Assembly (NCBI RefSeq): GCF_022347685.1
Contig: NZ_JAKRGF010000003.1
Span: 62,001-126,000, forward strand
Reading direction: 5' to 3'
DNA length: 64,000 bases
Origin: Thalassobius sp. Cn5-15
GTDB taxonomy: Bacteria; Pseudomonadota; Alphaproteobacteria; Rhodobacterales; Rhodobacteraceae
Both the position numbers and the translations under genes were made by a program. Position 1 is the stretch's first letter. The number at the start of each line of letters is the position of its first letter. Below are positions 16,626-25,186 of the stretch, piece by piece. Below the pieces are notes generated by a model. It was not told the origin of the DNA, did no database searches, and was given only the letters and a program-made list of their open reading frames with translations.

Positions 16626-16973
16626 ATGACCGATCAGACCGCCCTTGAAGCACCGCAAGCCCCCCCTGCCAGCGAAATGGCCCGCAGTGCACAGGCGGCA
16701 GCGACCTATCTGAAAACGCTGGCCCATGAGGGGCGGCTGATGATCCTGTGTCATCTGGGATCGGGTGAAAAATCGGTGGGCGAGCTGGAATCACTCTTGG
16801 ATATGCGTCAGGCCGCCGTCAGTCAGATGTTGGCCCGTCTGCGCGAAGAAGGTCTGGTCACACCCCGCCGCGATGGCAAGACGATCTATTATTCTCTGGC
16901 CGACGCCAATACGAGTGAAGTTATCGCCCTGCTTTACCGTCTGTTCTGCGCGCCCAGTACAGCTGAAAGTTAA
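16626..16973 (+). CDS. ArsR-family persulfide-sensor-like repressor (SqrR/BigR type)
   Basis: A 115-residue winged-helix regulator. LKTLAHEGRLMILCHL and EKSVGELESLLDMRQAAVSQMLARLREEGLV form the helix-turn-helix core. Two cysteines, Cys42 (MILC) and Cys108 (YRLFC), stand at almost exactly the positions of the redox pair in SqrR and BigR (about 41/42 and 107/108), which form a polysulfide bridge on sulfide exposure and then release DNA. No metal-binding CxC motif of ArsR is seen. Target genes such as sqr or a persulfide dioxygenase are not adjacent; modABC follows 20 bases later, so the repressor may share its transcript. Confidence 0.8.
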   Translation: MTDQTALEAPQAPPASEMARSAQAAATYLKTLAHEGRLMILCHLGSGEKSVGELESLLDMRQAAVSQMLARLREEGLVTPRRDGKTIYYSLADANTSEVIALLYRLFCAPSTAES

Positions 16974-16993
16974 GCGGACTTTTGGGGGCATCT

Positions 16994-17767
16994 GTGCTGA
17001 AGGTGATCCGCAACGCTCTGGCCGGTTTACTGGCACTGACGGCCAGTCTCGCATCGGCAGAACCGCAGCAGATCACCGTTTTCGCTGCCGCCAGTCTGCG
17101 CGACGCGCTGAGTGAGGTGGGGGATGCGTGGCAACGGGAAACCGGCCACACCTTGCGTTACTCTTTTGCCGGATCCTCGACCCTTGCCCGTCAGGTGGAG
17201 TTGGGCGCACCTGCGGATCTGGTGATCCTTGCCAATGCAGCGTGGATGGACCACCTCGACGCGCGTGAAGCTATTGAGGCGGAGAGTCGCCTGTCACTCC
17301 TCAGCAACAGAATGGTTCTGATCGCCCCGGCGGGGGCCGAGACGCGCGATCCTGAACAGGATATTTCCCAAACCATACGTCAGCGTATGGAAGACGGACG
17401 CATGGCGATGGCGCTGGTCGATGCGGTGCCGGCGGGGATCTATGGTAAGGCGGCGCTGCAATCACTGGGCCTGTGGGACGCGGTCGCGTCAAAGGTGGCG
17501 CAAACTGACAACGTGCGTGCTGCATTGGCGCTGGTGGCCCTTGGCGAGGCACCATTGGGCATTGTCTACGCCTCTGATCTGTTGGCAGAGCCAAGGGTAC
17601 AGGCCTTGCACACCTTTGACCCAGAGAGGCATCCGGCGATCCTTTACCCCGCTGCCCTCGTTGCGGGCCATGACAGCCCAGTGACGACGGAGCTGCTGGC
17701 CTATCTTAACAGCCCCATTGCCAAAGAGATTTTTCTGCGCCACGGTTTTGCCGACCCGCCGCAATAG
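16994..17767 (+). CDS. modA: Molybdate ABC transporter, binding protein
   Basis: A 257-residue periplasmic binding protein. The signal peptide ends near residue 22 (SLASA). The mature part starts with ITVFAAASLRDALSEV and has SFAGSSTLARQVELGAPADLVI, VPAGIYGKAAL and PLGIVYASD, all typical of ModA oxyanion-binding sites. It captures molybdate for the ModBC transporter. I prefer the GTG at 16994, which follows GGGGGC by 5 bases and begins just before the signal peptide; a TTG at 16982 is possible. It starts 20 bases after the ArsR-type gene and precedes modB by 23 bases. Confidence 0.9.
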   Translation: MLKVIRNALAGLLALTASLASAEPQQITVFAAASLRDALSEVGDAWQRETGHTLRYSFAGSSTLARQVELGAPADLVILANAAWMDHLDAREAIEAESRLSLLSNRMVLIAPAGAETRDPEQDISQTIRQRMEDGRMAMALVDAVPAGIYGKAALQSLGLWDAVASKVAQTDNVRAALALVALGEAPLGIVYASDLLAEPRVQALHTFDPERHPAILYPAALVAGHDSPVTTELLAYLNSPIAKEIFLRHGFADPPQ

Positions 17768-17790
17768 ATCAGGCCGCAGACGCGCAGTTT

Positions 17791-18501
17791 ATGACCGCTT
17801 TCCTTGACCTTCCCCTTTCGCCCGCAGAATGGATGGCGATCCGCCTGTCGCTGAAGGTTGCGCTGTGGGCGACAGTGCTGTCGTTGCCGCTGGCTGTTGC
17901 GATGGCATGGCTGCTGGCACGGCGCGAGTTTTGGGGCAAGCAGCTGCTCAACGGTCTGGTCCACTTGCCACTGATTCTGCCGCCGGTGGTGACGGGGTAT
18001 CTGTTGTTGCTGACATTCGGCCGCCGTGCGCCCTTGGGGGAATGGCTGGAGCAGACCTTCGGCCTTGTCCTCGCGTTTCGCTGGACAGGGGCGGCGCTGG
18101 CGGCGGGGATCATGGGGTTTCCCCTGATGGTACGGGCAATTCGGCTGGCGATTGAGGCCGTGGACCCGAAGCTGGAACAGGCGGCGGCTACGCTGGGGGC
18201 GTCGCGGATCTGGGTCTTTGCCACCGTGACCCTGCCGTTAATCCTGCCCGGGGTGATTGCGGGCGCCCTGTTAGGATTTGCCAAGGCCGTGGGGGAATTT
18301 GGCGCGACGATTACCTTTGTGTCGAACATCCCCGGTGAGACGCAGACGCTGCCATCGGCCATCTATGCCTTTCTGCAGGTGCCCGGCGGCGAGGCAGCGG
18401 CCTGGCGACTGGTGATCCTGTCCATACTCATCGCGATGACAGCCTTGTTGCTGTCAGAAGCCTTGGCGCGCCGTGCGGCAAAACGGGTATCCGGGCGATG
18501 A
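17791..18501 (+). CDS. modB: Molybdate ABC transporter, permease
   Basis: A 236-residue inner-membrane permease with about five hydrophobic segments and the ABC coupling motif: LEQAAATLGASRIWVFATVTLPLILPGVIAG lies near residues 128-158, including the EAA-type loop that contacts ModC. HLPLILPPVVTGYLLL near residue 54 is also typical of ModB. It forms the molybdate channel with ModC. Its stop overlaps the modC ATG by four bases, showing translational coupling. Confidence 0.93.
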   Translation: MTAFLDLPLSPAEWMAIRLSLKVALWATVLSLPLAVAMAWLLARREFWGKQLLNGLVHLPLILPPVVTGYLLLLTFGRRAPLGEWLEQTFGLVLAFRWTGAALAAGIMGFPLMVRAIRLAIEAVDPKLEQAAATLGASRIWVFATVTLPLILPGVIAGALLGFAKAVGEFGATITFVSNIPGETQTLPSAIYAFLQVPGGEAAAWRLVILSILIAMTALLLSEALARRAAKRVSGR

Positions 18502-19595
18502 GTATTCAGATCCAGCTACAGCACCGGTTTAACGATCTGCATCTTGATGTGGGATTTGAGGCACCTTCTGGTGTCACTGCACTGTTTGGCGCGTCAGGTG
18601 CAGGCAAAACCACGATCGTGAATGCGGTTGCGGGCCTATTGCAACCGGATCAGGGGATGATCCGCGTGGGCGGTACCACCCTCTTGGACACCGCGCGTGA
18701 TCTGTCCCTGCCCGCACACAAGCGCCAGATCGGTTATGTTTTTCAGGAGGGGCGGCTGTTCCCCCATCTGAGCGTCCAGCAAAACCTGCGCTATGGGCGC
18801 TGGTTTGCACGGCGACGGGTGCCACAAGGCAAAGCGCATGAAGCACGACTGGTGGAGATGCTGGGTCTTGGCCCCCTGCTTACCCGTCGCCCCGGTGATT
18901 TGTCTGGCGGCGAAAAACAGCGCGTTGCCATTGGGCGGGCGCTGCTGAGCGCGCCGCGGCTGTTGTTGATGGATGAGCCGCTGGCCGCACTGGACGCCCC
19001 TCGCAAGGAAGAAATCCTGCCCTATCTGGAACGTCTGCGCGATGAGGCGGAGGTTCCGATCCTCTATGTCAGTCACGCGATCAGTGAGATTGCGCGTCTG
19101 GCCACAACGGTGGCCGTTCTGGATCGCGGGCAGTTGCGCCGTGCGGGGCCGGTGCAGGATCTGCTGTCAGATCCTGAGCTGGCACCCATCATCGGGCTGC
19201 GTGACACAGGTGCCTTGATCGCAGGTCGTGTCATTGCCCATCACGCGGATGGATTAAGCGAGGTCGCCGCCGCCGGTGGCCGCCTCTTCCTGCCCAAAGT
19301 GCCGACAGCCGTAGGCGACAGTCTGCGCGTCCGCGTGAACGCCAAGGATGTGATGCTGTCACTGACCCGGCCTGAGGGGATTTCGGCCCTCAATCTGCTG
19401 GAATGCGTGGTGACTTCGGTGCGGATGGGACGTGGACCCGGCGCCTTTGTGCAGGTGCAGGCGGGCGATGCGCAGATCCTGGCCCGCGTGACCAAACGGT
19501 CGGTCAGAGCCATGGGCCTGCGCGAAGGGCAGCATTGTCATGCGGTGATCAAAACGGTGTCTGTTGCGCGCGCGGATGTGGGCGGACGGGGCTAA
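18498..19595 (+). CDS. modC: Molybdate ABC transporter, ATPase
   Basis: A 365-residue ATPase. It shows Walker A GASGAGKTT near residue 31, the signature LSGGEKQRVAIGRALL near 135, Walker B RLLLMDEPLAALD near 153 and the His switch VSHAISE near 190. Residues 290-360 (SALNLLECVVTSVRMG, GDAQILARVTKRSVRAMGL) form a TOBE/Mop domain that binds oxyanions and is characteristic of ModC. It powers molybdate uptake for Moco enzymes such as the xanthine dehydrogenase in this window. No ModE gene or obvious ModE box was seen. Confidence 0.94.
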   Translation: MSIQIQLQHRFNDLHLDVGFEAPSGVTALFGASGAGKTTIVNAVAGLLQPDQGMIRVGGTTLLDTARDLSLPAHKRQIGYVFQEGRLFPHLSVQQNLRYGRWFARRRVPQGKAHEARLVEMLGLGPLLTRRPGDLSGGEKQRVAIGRALLSAPRLLLMDEPLAALDAPRKEEILPYLERLRDEAEVPILYVSHAISEIARLATTVAVLDRGQLRRAGPVQDLLSDPELAPIIGLRDTGALIAGRVIAHHADGLSEVAAAGGRLFLPKVPTAVGDSLRVRVNAKDVMLSLTRPEGISALNLLECVVTSVRMGRGPGAFVQVQAGDAQILARVTKRSVRAMGLREGQHCHAVIKTVSVARADVGGRG

Positions 19596-19622
19596 CCCAC
19601 CCCGCCCTGTCTATAAGCCGCG

Positions 19623-20414
19623 TTATTCAGCGTTTGCCGCACGCACATGGCGCTGCAGTGCGGCCATGCCGCCAAGCCAACGGTCATAGTCCTGTGCTTT
19701 GCGCGTCATATAGCCCAGCACCTGTTCGTGTGGCAGGATAAGGAACTGCCCCTCAACCAGCCCGTCACAGGTCACTTTGGCCACATATTCAGCACTCAGC
19801 ACCCCATCCTTTGACAGCGGCCCCATGTTCATGTCTGCGATCATATCAGTCTGCACCCCCTGCGGACACAGAACCGAGACACGGATGCCGTCATCACGGT
19901 GGGTGATCGCCAAATTCTCGGCAAACCCCACGGCAGCGTGTTTGGTGGTGGCATAGGGCGCGCTGCCCAATTGAGTCAGCAGGCCCGCCGCCGACGCGGT
20001 GTTGAGGAAGGTGCCACCGCCCCGCGCCTTCATCAGTGGCACAAGGGCGCGGGCGGCGTGCACATGCGCCATCACATTAACCTGCCACGCTTTATCCCAG
20101 ACCGCATCCGACGCACCACCTGCATTGCCAAAGCTGAGATCAAATCCGGTGGCGATGCCTGCGTTGGAACAAAACAGCGCGATGGGACCAATATCTGCCT
20201 CCACCTCCTCAATCAGGCTGGTGATCGCAGCGCCGTCAGCCACGTCCAGCGTCCGGCCGTGACCGCCGATCTCTGCCGCGACCGCACTGGCGGTTTCGCC
20301 ATTCAGATCGGTGACGACAACCTCTGCACCGCGGGCGGCCAATTCGCGTGCCAAGGCCGCACCGATGCCAGCGCCCGCGCCGGTCACAACGGCGATCTGC
20401 CCGTTGAAATCCAT
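19623..20414 (-). CDS. Short-chain dehydrogenase/reductase
   Basis: A 263-residue classical SDR. The nucleotide site TGAGAGIG is at residues 11-18, Asp in VTDLNGE near 36 suggests NAD preference, NAGIA is near 86 and the catalytic pair is in [13 protein letters not shown] near 152. The C-terminal half ([14 protein letters not shown]) matches a group of SDRs often found beside acyl-CoA or aromatic catabolism genes. Substrate unknown. The ATG at 20414 follows GAGGGGG by about 7 bases; the seven extra codons upstream are discarded. It converges on modC and is divergent from aroQ. Confidence 0.85.
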   Translation of the reverse strand: MDFNGQIAVVTGAGAGIGAALARELAARGAEVVVTDLNGETASAVAAEIGGHGRTLDVADGAAITSLIEEVEADIGPIALFCSNAGIATGFDLSFGNAGGASDAVWDKAWQVNVMAHVHAARALVPLMKARGGGTFLNTASAAGLLTQLGSAPYATTKHAAVGFAENLAITHRDDGIRVSVLCPQGVQTDMIADMNMGPLSKDGVLSAEYVAKVTCDGLVEGQFLILPHEQVLGYMTRKAQDYDRWLGGMAALQRHVRAANAE

Positions 20415-20518
20415 GCAATGTCCCCCTCTTCCCACAGGTCCCTCCCGACCTGACTGCCAACACCTTGCAATGAGGACGTGGCTTTGTCACAACATCCCCA
20501 ACGTAAAGGAGCACCGCA

Positions 20519-20956
20519 ATGGCGAAACAGATCCTGATCCTCAACGGTCCGAACCTCAACCTCTTGGGCACCCGTCAGCCGGAGGTTTACGGCAGCACCA
20601 CGCTGGCAGATGTGGAACGTGACTGCAAAGCCCTGGCCGAGGTGCTGGGGGTAGAGGTGCGCTTTGCCCAGTCAAACCATGAGGGGGAGCTGGTCGATCT
20701 GATTCAGGACGCGCGTCAAAGCGCCAATGGCATCATCATCAACCCCGCCGCATATTCGCATACCTCGGTCGCTATTCTGGATGCGCTGAACATGTTTGAT
20801 GGTCCGGTGCTGGAGGTGCATATCTCTAACATTCACAAACGCGAAGAGTTCCGGCATCATTCCTTCGTCTCCAGCCGGGCAGATGGGGTGATCGCGGGCT
20901 GCGGTGTGGCGGGCTATCAGCTGGCGCTGCGCCACATGGCAAGCCTGATCCCCTGA
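20519..20956 (+). CDS. aroQ: 3-dehydroquinate dehydratase, type II
   Basis: A 145-residue type II dehydroquinase, third step of the shikimate pathway. It has the opening [20 protein letters not shown] with the active-site Tyr near residue 24, the substrate loop [16 protein letters not shown] near 77 and [17 protein letters not shown] near 99 with catalytic His. Length and motifs are those of the family. Upstream AAGGAG is close to the ATG. It is followed after 21 bases by gph. Confidence 0.96.
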   Translation: MAKQILILNGPNLNLLGTRQPEVYGSTTLADVERDCKALAEVLGVEVRFAQSNHEGELVDLIQDARQSANGIIINPAAYSHTSVAILDALNMFDGPVLEVHISNIHKREEFRHHSFVSSRADGVIAGCGVAGYQLALRHMASLIP

Positions 20957-20977
20957 GATATTGAGCCGAGGTTTCCA

Positions 20978-21622
20978 ATGGCCCGTATTGTTTTTGATCT
21001 GGACGGCACGCTGATCCATTCTGCGCCACAAATCCAGTATGTCGCCAATAGCCTGCTGGCAGATCGCGGTCTGGAACCGCTGAGCTTGGCTGAAACGATC
21101 GGCTTTATCGGCAATGGTGCGGCTGTGTTGATCGAGAAGATGAGCGCCGCGCGGGGCATTCCGGCGGATCAGCATGCGGTTTTGCTGGCGACGCTGGAAG
21201 AGCGCTACATGCATTCGTCAGACAAGTCCGAGGTGTTCGCCGGTGTGCTGGCCGCGCTGGAGGCATTGCGGAGTGCGGACCACCGGCTGGGGGTGTGTAC
21301 GAACAAGCCCTTGGCGCCTGCGAAGGCGGTGCTGCATCATCTGGGGCTGGCCGGTTTTTTCGAGGTGGTTCTGGGCGGTGACAGTCTGGATGTGCGCAAG
21401 CCTGATCCCGCACCGTTGCATGCGACATTTGACGCGCTGGGGGATGGCCCACAGGTCTATGTGGGCGACAGTGACGTGGACGCGGAAACCGCTGATCGCG
21501 CGGGTGTGCCCTTTTTGCTGTTCACCGAAGGGTATTGCAAAGTGCCCCATGCAGAGCTGCCGCACCATGCGTTGTTTGATAATTTTGCGCGGCTGCCTGA
21601 GTTGGTGAAGGGGCTGGCTTAA
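20978..21622 (+). CDS. gph: Phosphoglycolate phosphatase (HAD superfamily)
   Basis: A 214-residue HAD phosphatase. FDLDGTLIHSAPQI at residues 5-18 carries the nucleophile and acid/base aspartates; GVCTNKP near 107 is motif II; KPDPAPL near 147 and YVGDSDVDAETA near 168 form motifs III and IV. This wording fits Gph, which removes 2-phosphoglycolate made by DNA repair or RubisCO; other small sugar phosphates remain possible substrates. Probably co-transcribed with aroQ. Confidence 0.85.
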   Translation: MARIVFDLDGTLIHSAPQIQYVANSLLADRGLEPLSLAETIGFIGNGAAVLIEKMSAARGIPADQHAVLLATLEERYMHSSDKSEVFAGVLAALEALRSADHRLGVCTNKPLAPAKAVLHHLGLAGFFEVVLGGDSLDVRKPDPAPLHATFDALGDGPQVYVGDSDVDAETADRAGVPFLLFTEGYCKVPHAELPHHALFDNFARLPELVKGLA

Positions 21623-21658
21623 GGGCGAAGATCGCGCCCGAACCAACCCAACATTGGT

Positions 21659-21757
21659 GACTTAGCGCCGTTCCGAGGGGAGGCGCAAACGCGCCGCCCC
21701 GTGGGGGCGGAACGGCGCGGCCCAACAGTGCCTGTTGGGCGGGATTTCAATAGAAAC
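21659..21757. repeat. Palindromic intergenic repeat, copy 2
   Basis: Second copy of the element at 9921-10020. GCGCCGTTCC pairs with GGAACGGCGC around an inner CCGCCCC-GTG-GGGGCGG stem, and CCCAACAG (21721-21728) pairs with CTGTTGGG (21732-21739). The 3' hairpin is kept with compensating surroundings in both copies, although the loop differs (TCC versus TGC). It lies just after gph. Confidence 0.7.
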
Positions 21758-21806
21758 GCAGGTTCGGGCGCTGGCAAATCTTTGATTTGGCATTGATACC
21801 CTCCCA

Positions 21807-21838
21807 ATAAAAAAGGCGGACCACGCAGCCCGCCTTCT
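21807..21838 (-). terminator. Terminator of the aminotransferase gene
   Basis: Read on the minus strand, AAGGCGGG and CCGCCTT pair across a short loop and run into TTTTTTATT, 20 bases after the aminotransferase stop. Confidence 0.82.
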
Positions 21839-21858
21839 CTCATTCACGATACCACCGC

Positions 21859-23199
21859 TCAGGAGCTGAGGCTGGCCAGCGCGTCGGCGTAGATGTCGAA
21901 CATTTCGACCATCTGCTCTTCGGTGATGATTAGCGGCGGGCACAGCGCCACAGTGTCGCCGAGGTTCCGCACGATCAGGCCACGTTCCATACAGGCCGCA
22001 GCCATCGCACCACCGGCCACGCCCACGGCGTCGCCTTGCTGTTTCAACTCCAGCGCACCGATGAGGCCGATGCCGCGCATTTCCTTCACCAGCGGATTGG
22101 CGGTCAGTTCCTTCAGGCGCGACAGGAACAGCGGCGACAGACGGGCGGCGTTACCGACCAGATCACGCTCTTCGATGATCTTGATGTTTTCCAGCGCCAC
22201 AGCCGCCGCAACGGGGTGGCCGGATCCAGTGTAGCCATGGCCCAGCGTGCCGATGCGATCGCTTTCATCCGCAACCGGTTGATAGACGCGATCGTTCACC
22301 AGAACCGCCGAGATCGGCATGTAGGACGACGACAGCTGTTTCGACAGCACCATCACATCGGGTTCCATGCCCATGGTCTGGCTGCCGAACATCTGGCCGG
22401 TGCGACCAAAGCCACAGATCACCTCATCCGCAATGAGCAGGATATCGTATTTCTTCAGCACTGCCTGAATAGCGGCCCAGTAGCCTTCGGGTGGGACAAT
22501 CACGCCACCAGCGCCCATCACCGGTTCGCCGATAAAGGCGGCGATTGTGTCGGGCCCCTCAGCCAGGATCATATCCTCCAGCTCTTGCGCCAGACGGGCA
22601 ACAAACTGCTCTTCGCTTTCGCCTTCCTGCGCAAACCCGCCGTAATGCGGGCAACCCGCGTGCATAATACCGGGCAACGGCAGATCAAAAGAGGTGTGGT
22701 TATACGGCAGACCGGTCAGGCTGGCAGAGGCAACGGTGACGCCGTGATAGCCCTTGATGCGGCTGATGATCTTCTTTTTCTGCGGCTGACCCATAGCGTT
22801 GGCGCGGTACCAGATCAGCTTGACCACGGTATCGTTGCCCTCGGACCCTGAGTTGGTAAAGAACACCTTGGACATCGGCACCGGCGCCATTTGCACCAGC
22901 TTTTCGGCCAGTTCCACCGCAGGGGTGTGCGATTTCTGCGCAAAGGCGTGGTAATAGGGCAGCTTCTGCATCTGCGCATTGGCAGCATCGATCAGGCGTT
23001 GTTCGCCGAACCCCACCGCAACCGACCACAGGCCTGACAGGCCTTCGATATAGCGTTTTCCAGTGTTGTCGGTGACGTAGATGCCTTCGCCTTCCTCAAG
23101 GATCAACGAGCCTTCGGACTCGGCCTTGCGGGCATTGCTGTAGGGGTGCAGGTGATAGGCCGCATCGCGCGCCTCGATTGAGTTCGGCTGAACGGTCAT
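21859..23199 (-). CDS. Class III aminotransferase (omega-amino acid / polyamine type)
   Basis: A 446-residue PLP-dependent aminotransferase. Features are LSGLWSVAVGFGEQRLIDAA near residue 54, FFTNSGSEGNDTVVKL near 113, YHGVTVASASLTG near 151, ADEVICGFGRTG near 258 with the PLP Asp, the PLP lysine in VLSKQLSSSYMPISAV near 287 and GYTGSGHPVAAAVAL near 322. This wording fits omega-amino-acid:pyruvate, polyamine or taurine transaminases; exact amine unknown. It is divergent from a GMC alcohol dehydrogenase, so the pair may oxidise an amino alcohol or amine and its aldehyde, which is inference from position. Confidence 0.87.
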   Translation of the reverse strand: MTVQPNSIEARDAAYHLHPYSNARKAESEGSLILEEGEGIYVTDNTGKRYIEGLSGLWSVAVGFGEQRLIDAANAQMQKLPYYHAFAQKSHTPAVELAEKLVQMAPVPMSKVFFTNSGSEGNDTVVKLIWYRANAMGQPQKKKIISRIKGYHGVTVASASLTGLPYNHTSFDLPLPGIMHAGCPHYGGFAQEGESEEQFVARLAQELEDMILAEGPDTIAAFIGEPVMGAGGVIVPPEGYWAAIQAVLKKYDILLIADEVICGFGRTGQMFGSQTMGMEPDVMVLSKQLSSSYMPISAVLVNDRVYQPVADESDRIGTLGHGYTGSGHPVAAAVALENIKIIEERDLVGNAARLSPLFLSRLKELTANPLVKEMRGIGLIGALELKQQGDAVGVAGGAMAAACMERGLIVRNLGDTVALCPPLIITEEQMVEMFDIYADALASLSS

Positions 23200-23426
23200 G
23201 GACGATCCTCCAAAAGAGCGGGCAGCATGCCCGACATTGCTATTCCCTCACGGCGCAGGGATTCGATCTGCACACCGCTGAAGTCAGGAATAATATGATC
23301 AAATTTTTCTACGCCGCCAAGTCTATTCCGCAGTTCATACGCGCGTTTTCAGCATCCCCCTCTTTTTATTAGACATCACAGGCACTTTGCGCTGAAGTAG
23401 AAATAATAAACTAAGGGAGGGGTGAA

Positions 23427-25067
23427 ATGGAATTCGACTATGTGATCGTCGGAGGTGGATCAGGCGGTGCAACACTGGCATCGCGGCTGACGGAGGATCC
23501 GAATGTCACAGTTTGCCTGCTGGAAGCGGGTGGAAAAGGTAAAAGCATTTTTGTCCGCATGCCGATGGCTGTGGTCGCAATGCTGCCCGGACACGTGGAG
23601 ATCAACAACTGGCGCTTTAACAGCGTACCACAGTCGGGATTGAACGGGCGTGTGGCCTATCAACCGCGCGGCAAAGCGTTGGGCGGGTCGTCAGCGATCA
23701 ACGCGATGCTGTATGTACGCGGGCACAAGGGCGACTATGACGAATGGGCGGCGCTGGGGTGCGACGGCTGGGCATGGGACGATGTGCTGCCCTATTTTCG
23801 CAAATCCGAAAACAACGAACGGGGTGCTGATGCCGCTCATGGCGACACCGGCCCCTTGCAGGTCAGCAACCAGAAGGCTCCGCGCCCGATCACCCGCGCC
23901 TTTGTTGAGGCGGGCACCCGCCTGCAGCACCGTGAGGTGGCCGATTTTAACGCTGGCGACAACGAAGGTATCGGCCTGTATCAGGTGACGCAGTATCACG
24001 ACCCGGCCAAGAACGGCGAACGCTGTTCGGTCGCGGCGGGCTACTTGCATCCCATCATGGATCGCCCGAACCTGACCGTGATCACCCGCGCCCATGCCGA
24101 ACGCATCCTGTTTGACGGCAAGACCGCACGCGGCATCCAATATCGCCAGGGTAACAAGTCAAAAAACGTCCGCGCCAAAAAAGAGGTGGTGCTGTGTGGC
24201 GGTGCCTTCAATTCGCCACAGCTGTTGCAGTTGTCAGGCGTCGGCCGTGCCGAGGATATCACCCCCCATGGCATCGACATGGTGCATGAACTGCCGGGGG
24301 TTGGCCAAAACCTGCAGGATCACCTCGACTTCACCCTTGCCTACAAGACCAAGGACGCAGACAACATAGGCATCGGAGTCCTGCCGACGTTCAAGGTGGT
24401 GAAGGAAATGCTGCGCTGGCGTAAGGATGGCACGTCAATGGCGGCCACCTGTTTTGCCGAAGGCGCGGCTTTCCTCAAGACCTCATCGGCGGAGGAACGC
24501 CCTGACATCCAACTGCACTTTACCATCGCGGTGGTGGATGATCACGCACGCAAATTACACTGGGGCAACGGCTATTCCTGTCATGTCTGTGCGCTGCGGC
24601 CCTATTCGCGTGGATCTGTCACGCTAAACAGCGCTGATCCCAAGGCACCGCCGCGGATTGATCCGGGCTACCTCAGCGATGAGCGTGATCTGGCAACCCT
24701 GATCAAGGGGGCCAAGATGACGCGTGAGATCATGAAAACTGAACCGCTCAAGGGCTATGCTAGCAAAGAACTGTTTGGTGTGCATGACGACATGACGGAC
24801 AAAGATTGGGAGAAAGCGATCCGCGCACGTGCGGAGACGATCTATCACCCTATCGGCACCTGCAAAATGGGTGTGGATGATCAGGCCGTGGTCGATCCTG
24901 AGCTGCGCGTTCATGGGTTAGATAACATCCGAGTCGTTGATGCATCCGTCATGCCGCGCCTGATTGGCGGCAACACCAATGCGCCCACCGTGATGATCGC
25001 GGAAAAGGCCGCAGATATGATCAAAGCGGCCCATGCGGGTGCGACACAGGACCGTCAGAGCGCCTGA
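23427..25067 (+). CDS. GMC-family FAD oxidoreductase (choline/alcohol dehydrogenase type)
   Basis: A 546-residue flavoprotein. The FAD site is DYVIVGGGSGGATLASRL at residues 4-21, LGGSSAINAMLYVRGHKGDYDEWA near 86 is GMC signature 1, GGAFNSPQLLQLSGVG near 257 is signature 2, the catalytic His is in IYHPIGTCKMG near 474, and GGNTNAPTVMIAEKAADM near 514 closes the site. The sequence resembles AlkJ-type alcohol dehydrogenases and choline dehydrogenase; no betaine aldehyde dehydrogenase is adjacent, so a general primary alcohol role is as likely. GGGAGGGG precedes the ATG. Confidence 0.88.
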   Translation: MEFDYVIVGGGSGGATLASRLTEDPNVTVCLLEAGGKGKSIFVRMPMAVVAMLPGHVEINNWRFNSVPQSGLNGRVAYQPRGKALGGSSAINAMLYVRGHKGDYDEWAALGCDGWAWDDVLPYFRKSENNERGADAAHGDTGPLQVSNQKAPRPITRAFVEAGTRLQHREVADFNAGDNEGIGLYQVTQYHDPAKNGERCSVAAGYLHPIMDRPNLTVITRAHAERILFDGKTARGIQYRQGNKSKNVRAKKEVVLCGGAFNSPQLLQLSGVGRAEDITPHGIDMVHELPGVGQNLQDHLDFTLAYKTKDADNIGIGVLPTFKVVKEMLRWRKDGTSMAATCFAEGAAFLKTSSAEERPDIQLHFTIAVVDDHARKLHWGNGYSCHVCALRPYSRGSVTLNSADPKAPPRIDPGYLSDERDLATLIKGAKMTREIMKTEPLKGYASKELFGVHDDMTDKDWEKAIRARAETIYHPIGTCKMGVDDQAVVDPELRVHGLDNIRVVDASVMPRLIGGNTNAPTVMIAEKAADMIKAAHAGATQDRQSA

Positions 25068-25102
25068 TTGGCCCTGATACAGGGGCTAAAGAGGCCCCAA
25101 AG

Positions 25103-25134
25103 AAAAAAGGCCGCTCCGGAAAGGGGCGGCCTTG
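25103..25134 (-). terminator. Terminator of guaD
   Basis: AAGGCCGC and GCGGCCTT form a stem extended by GC pairs. Read on the minus strand it ends in TTTTTTCT, 53 bases after guaD; it may also stop transcription from the convergent GMC gene. Confidence 0.8.
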
Positions 25135-25186
25135 AGTATTGCGAACAGGGAGATTGTGTCGCAACACGTTTATCGCGCGGTTAACT

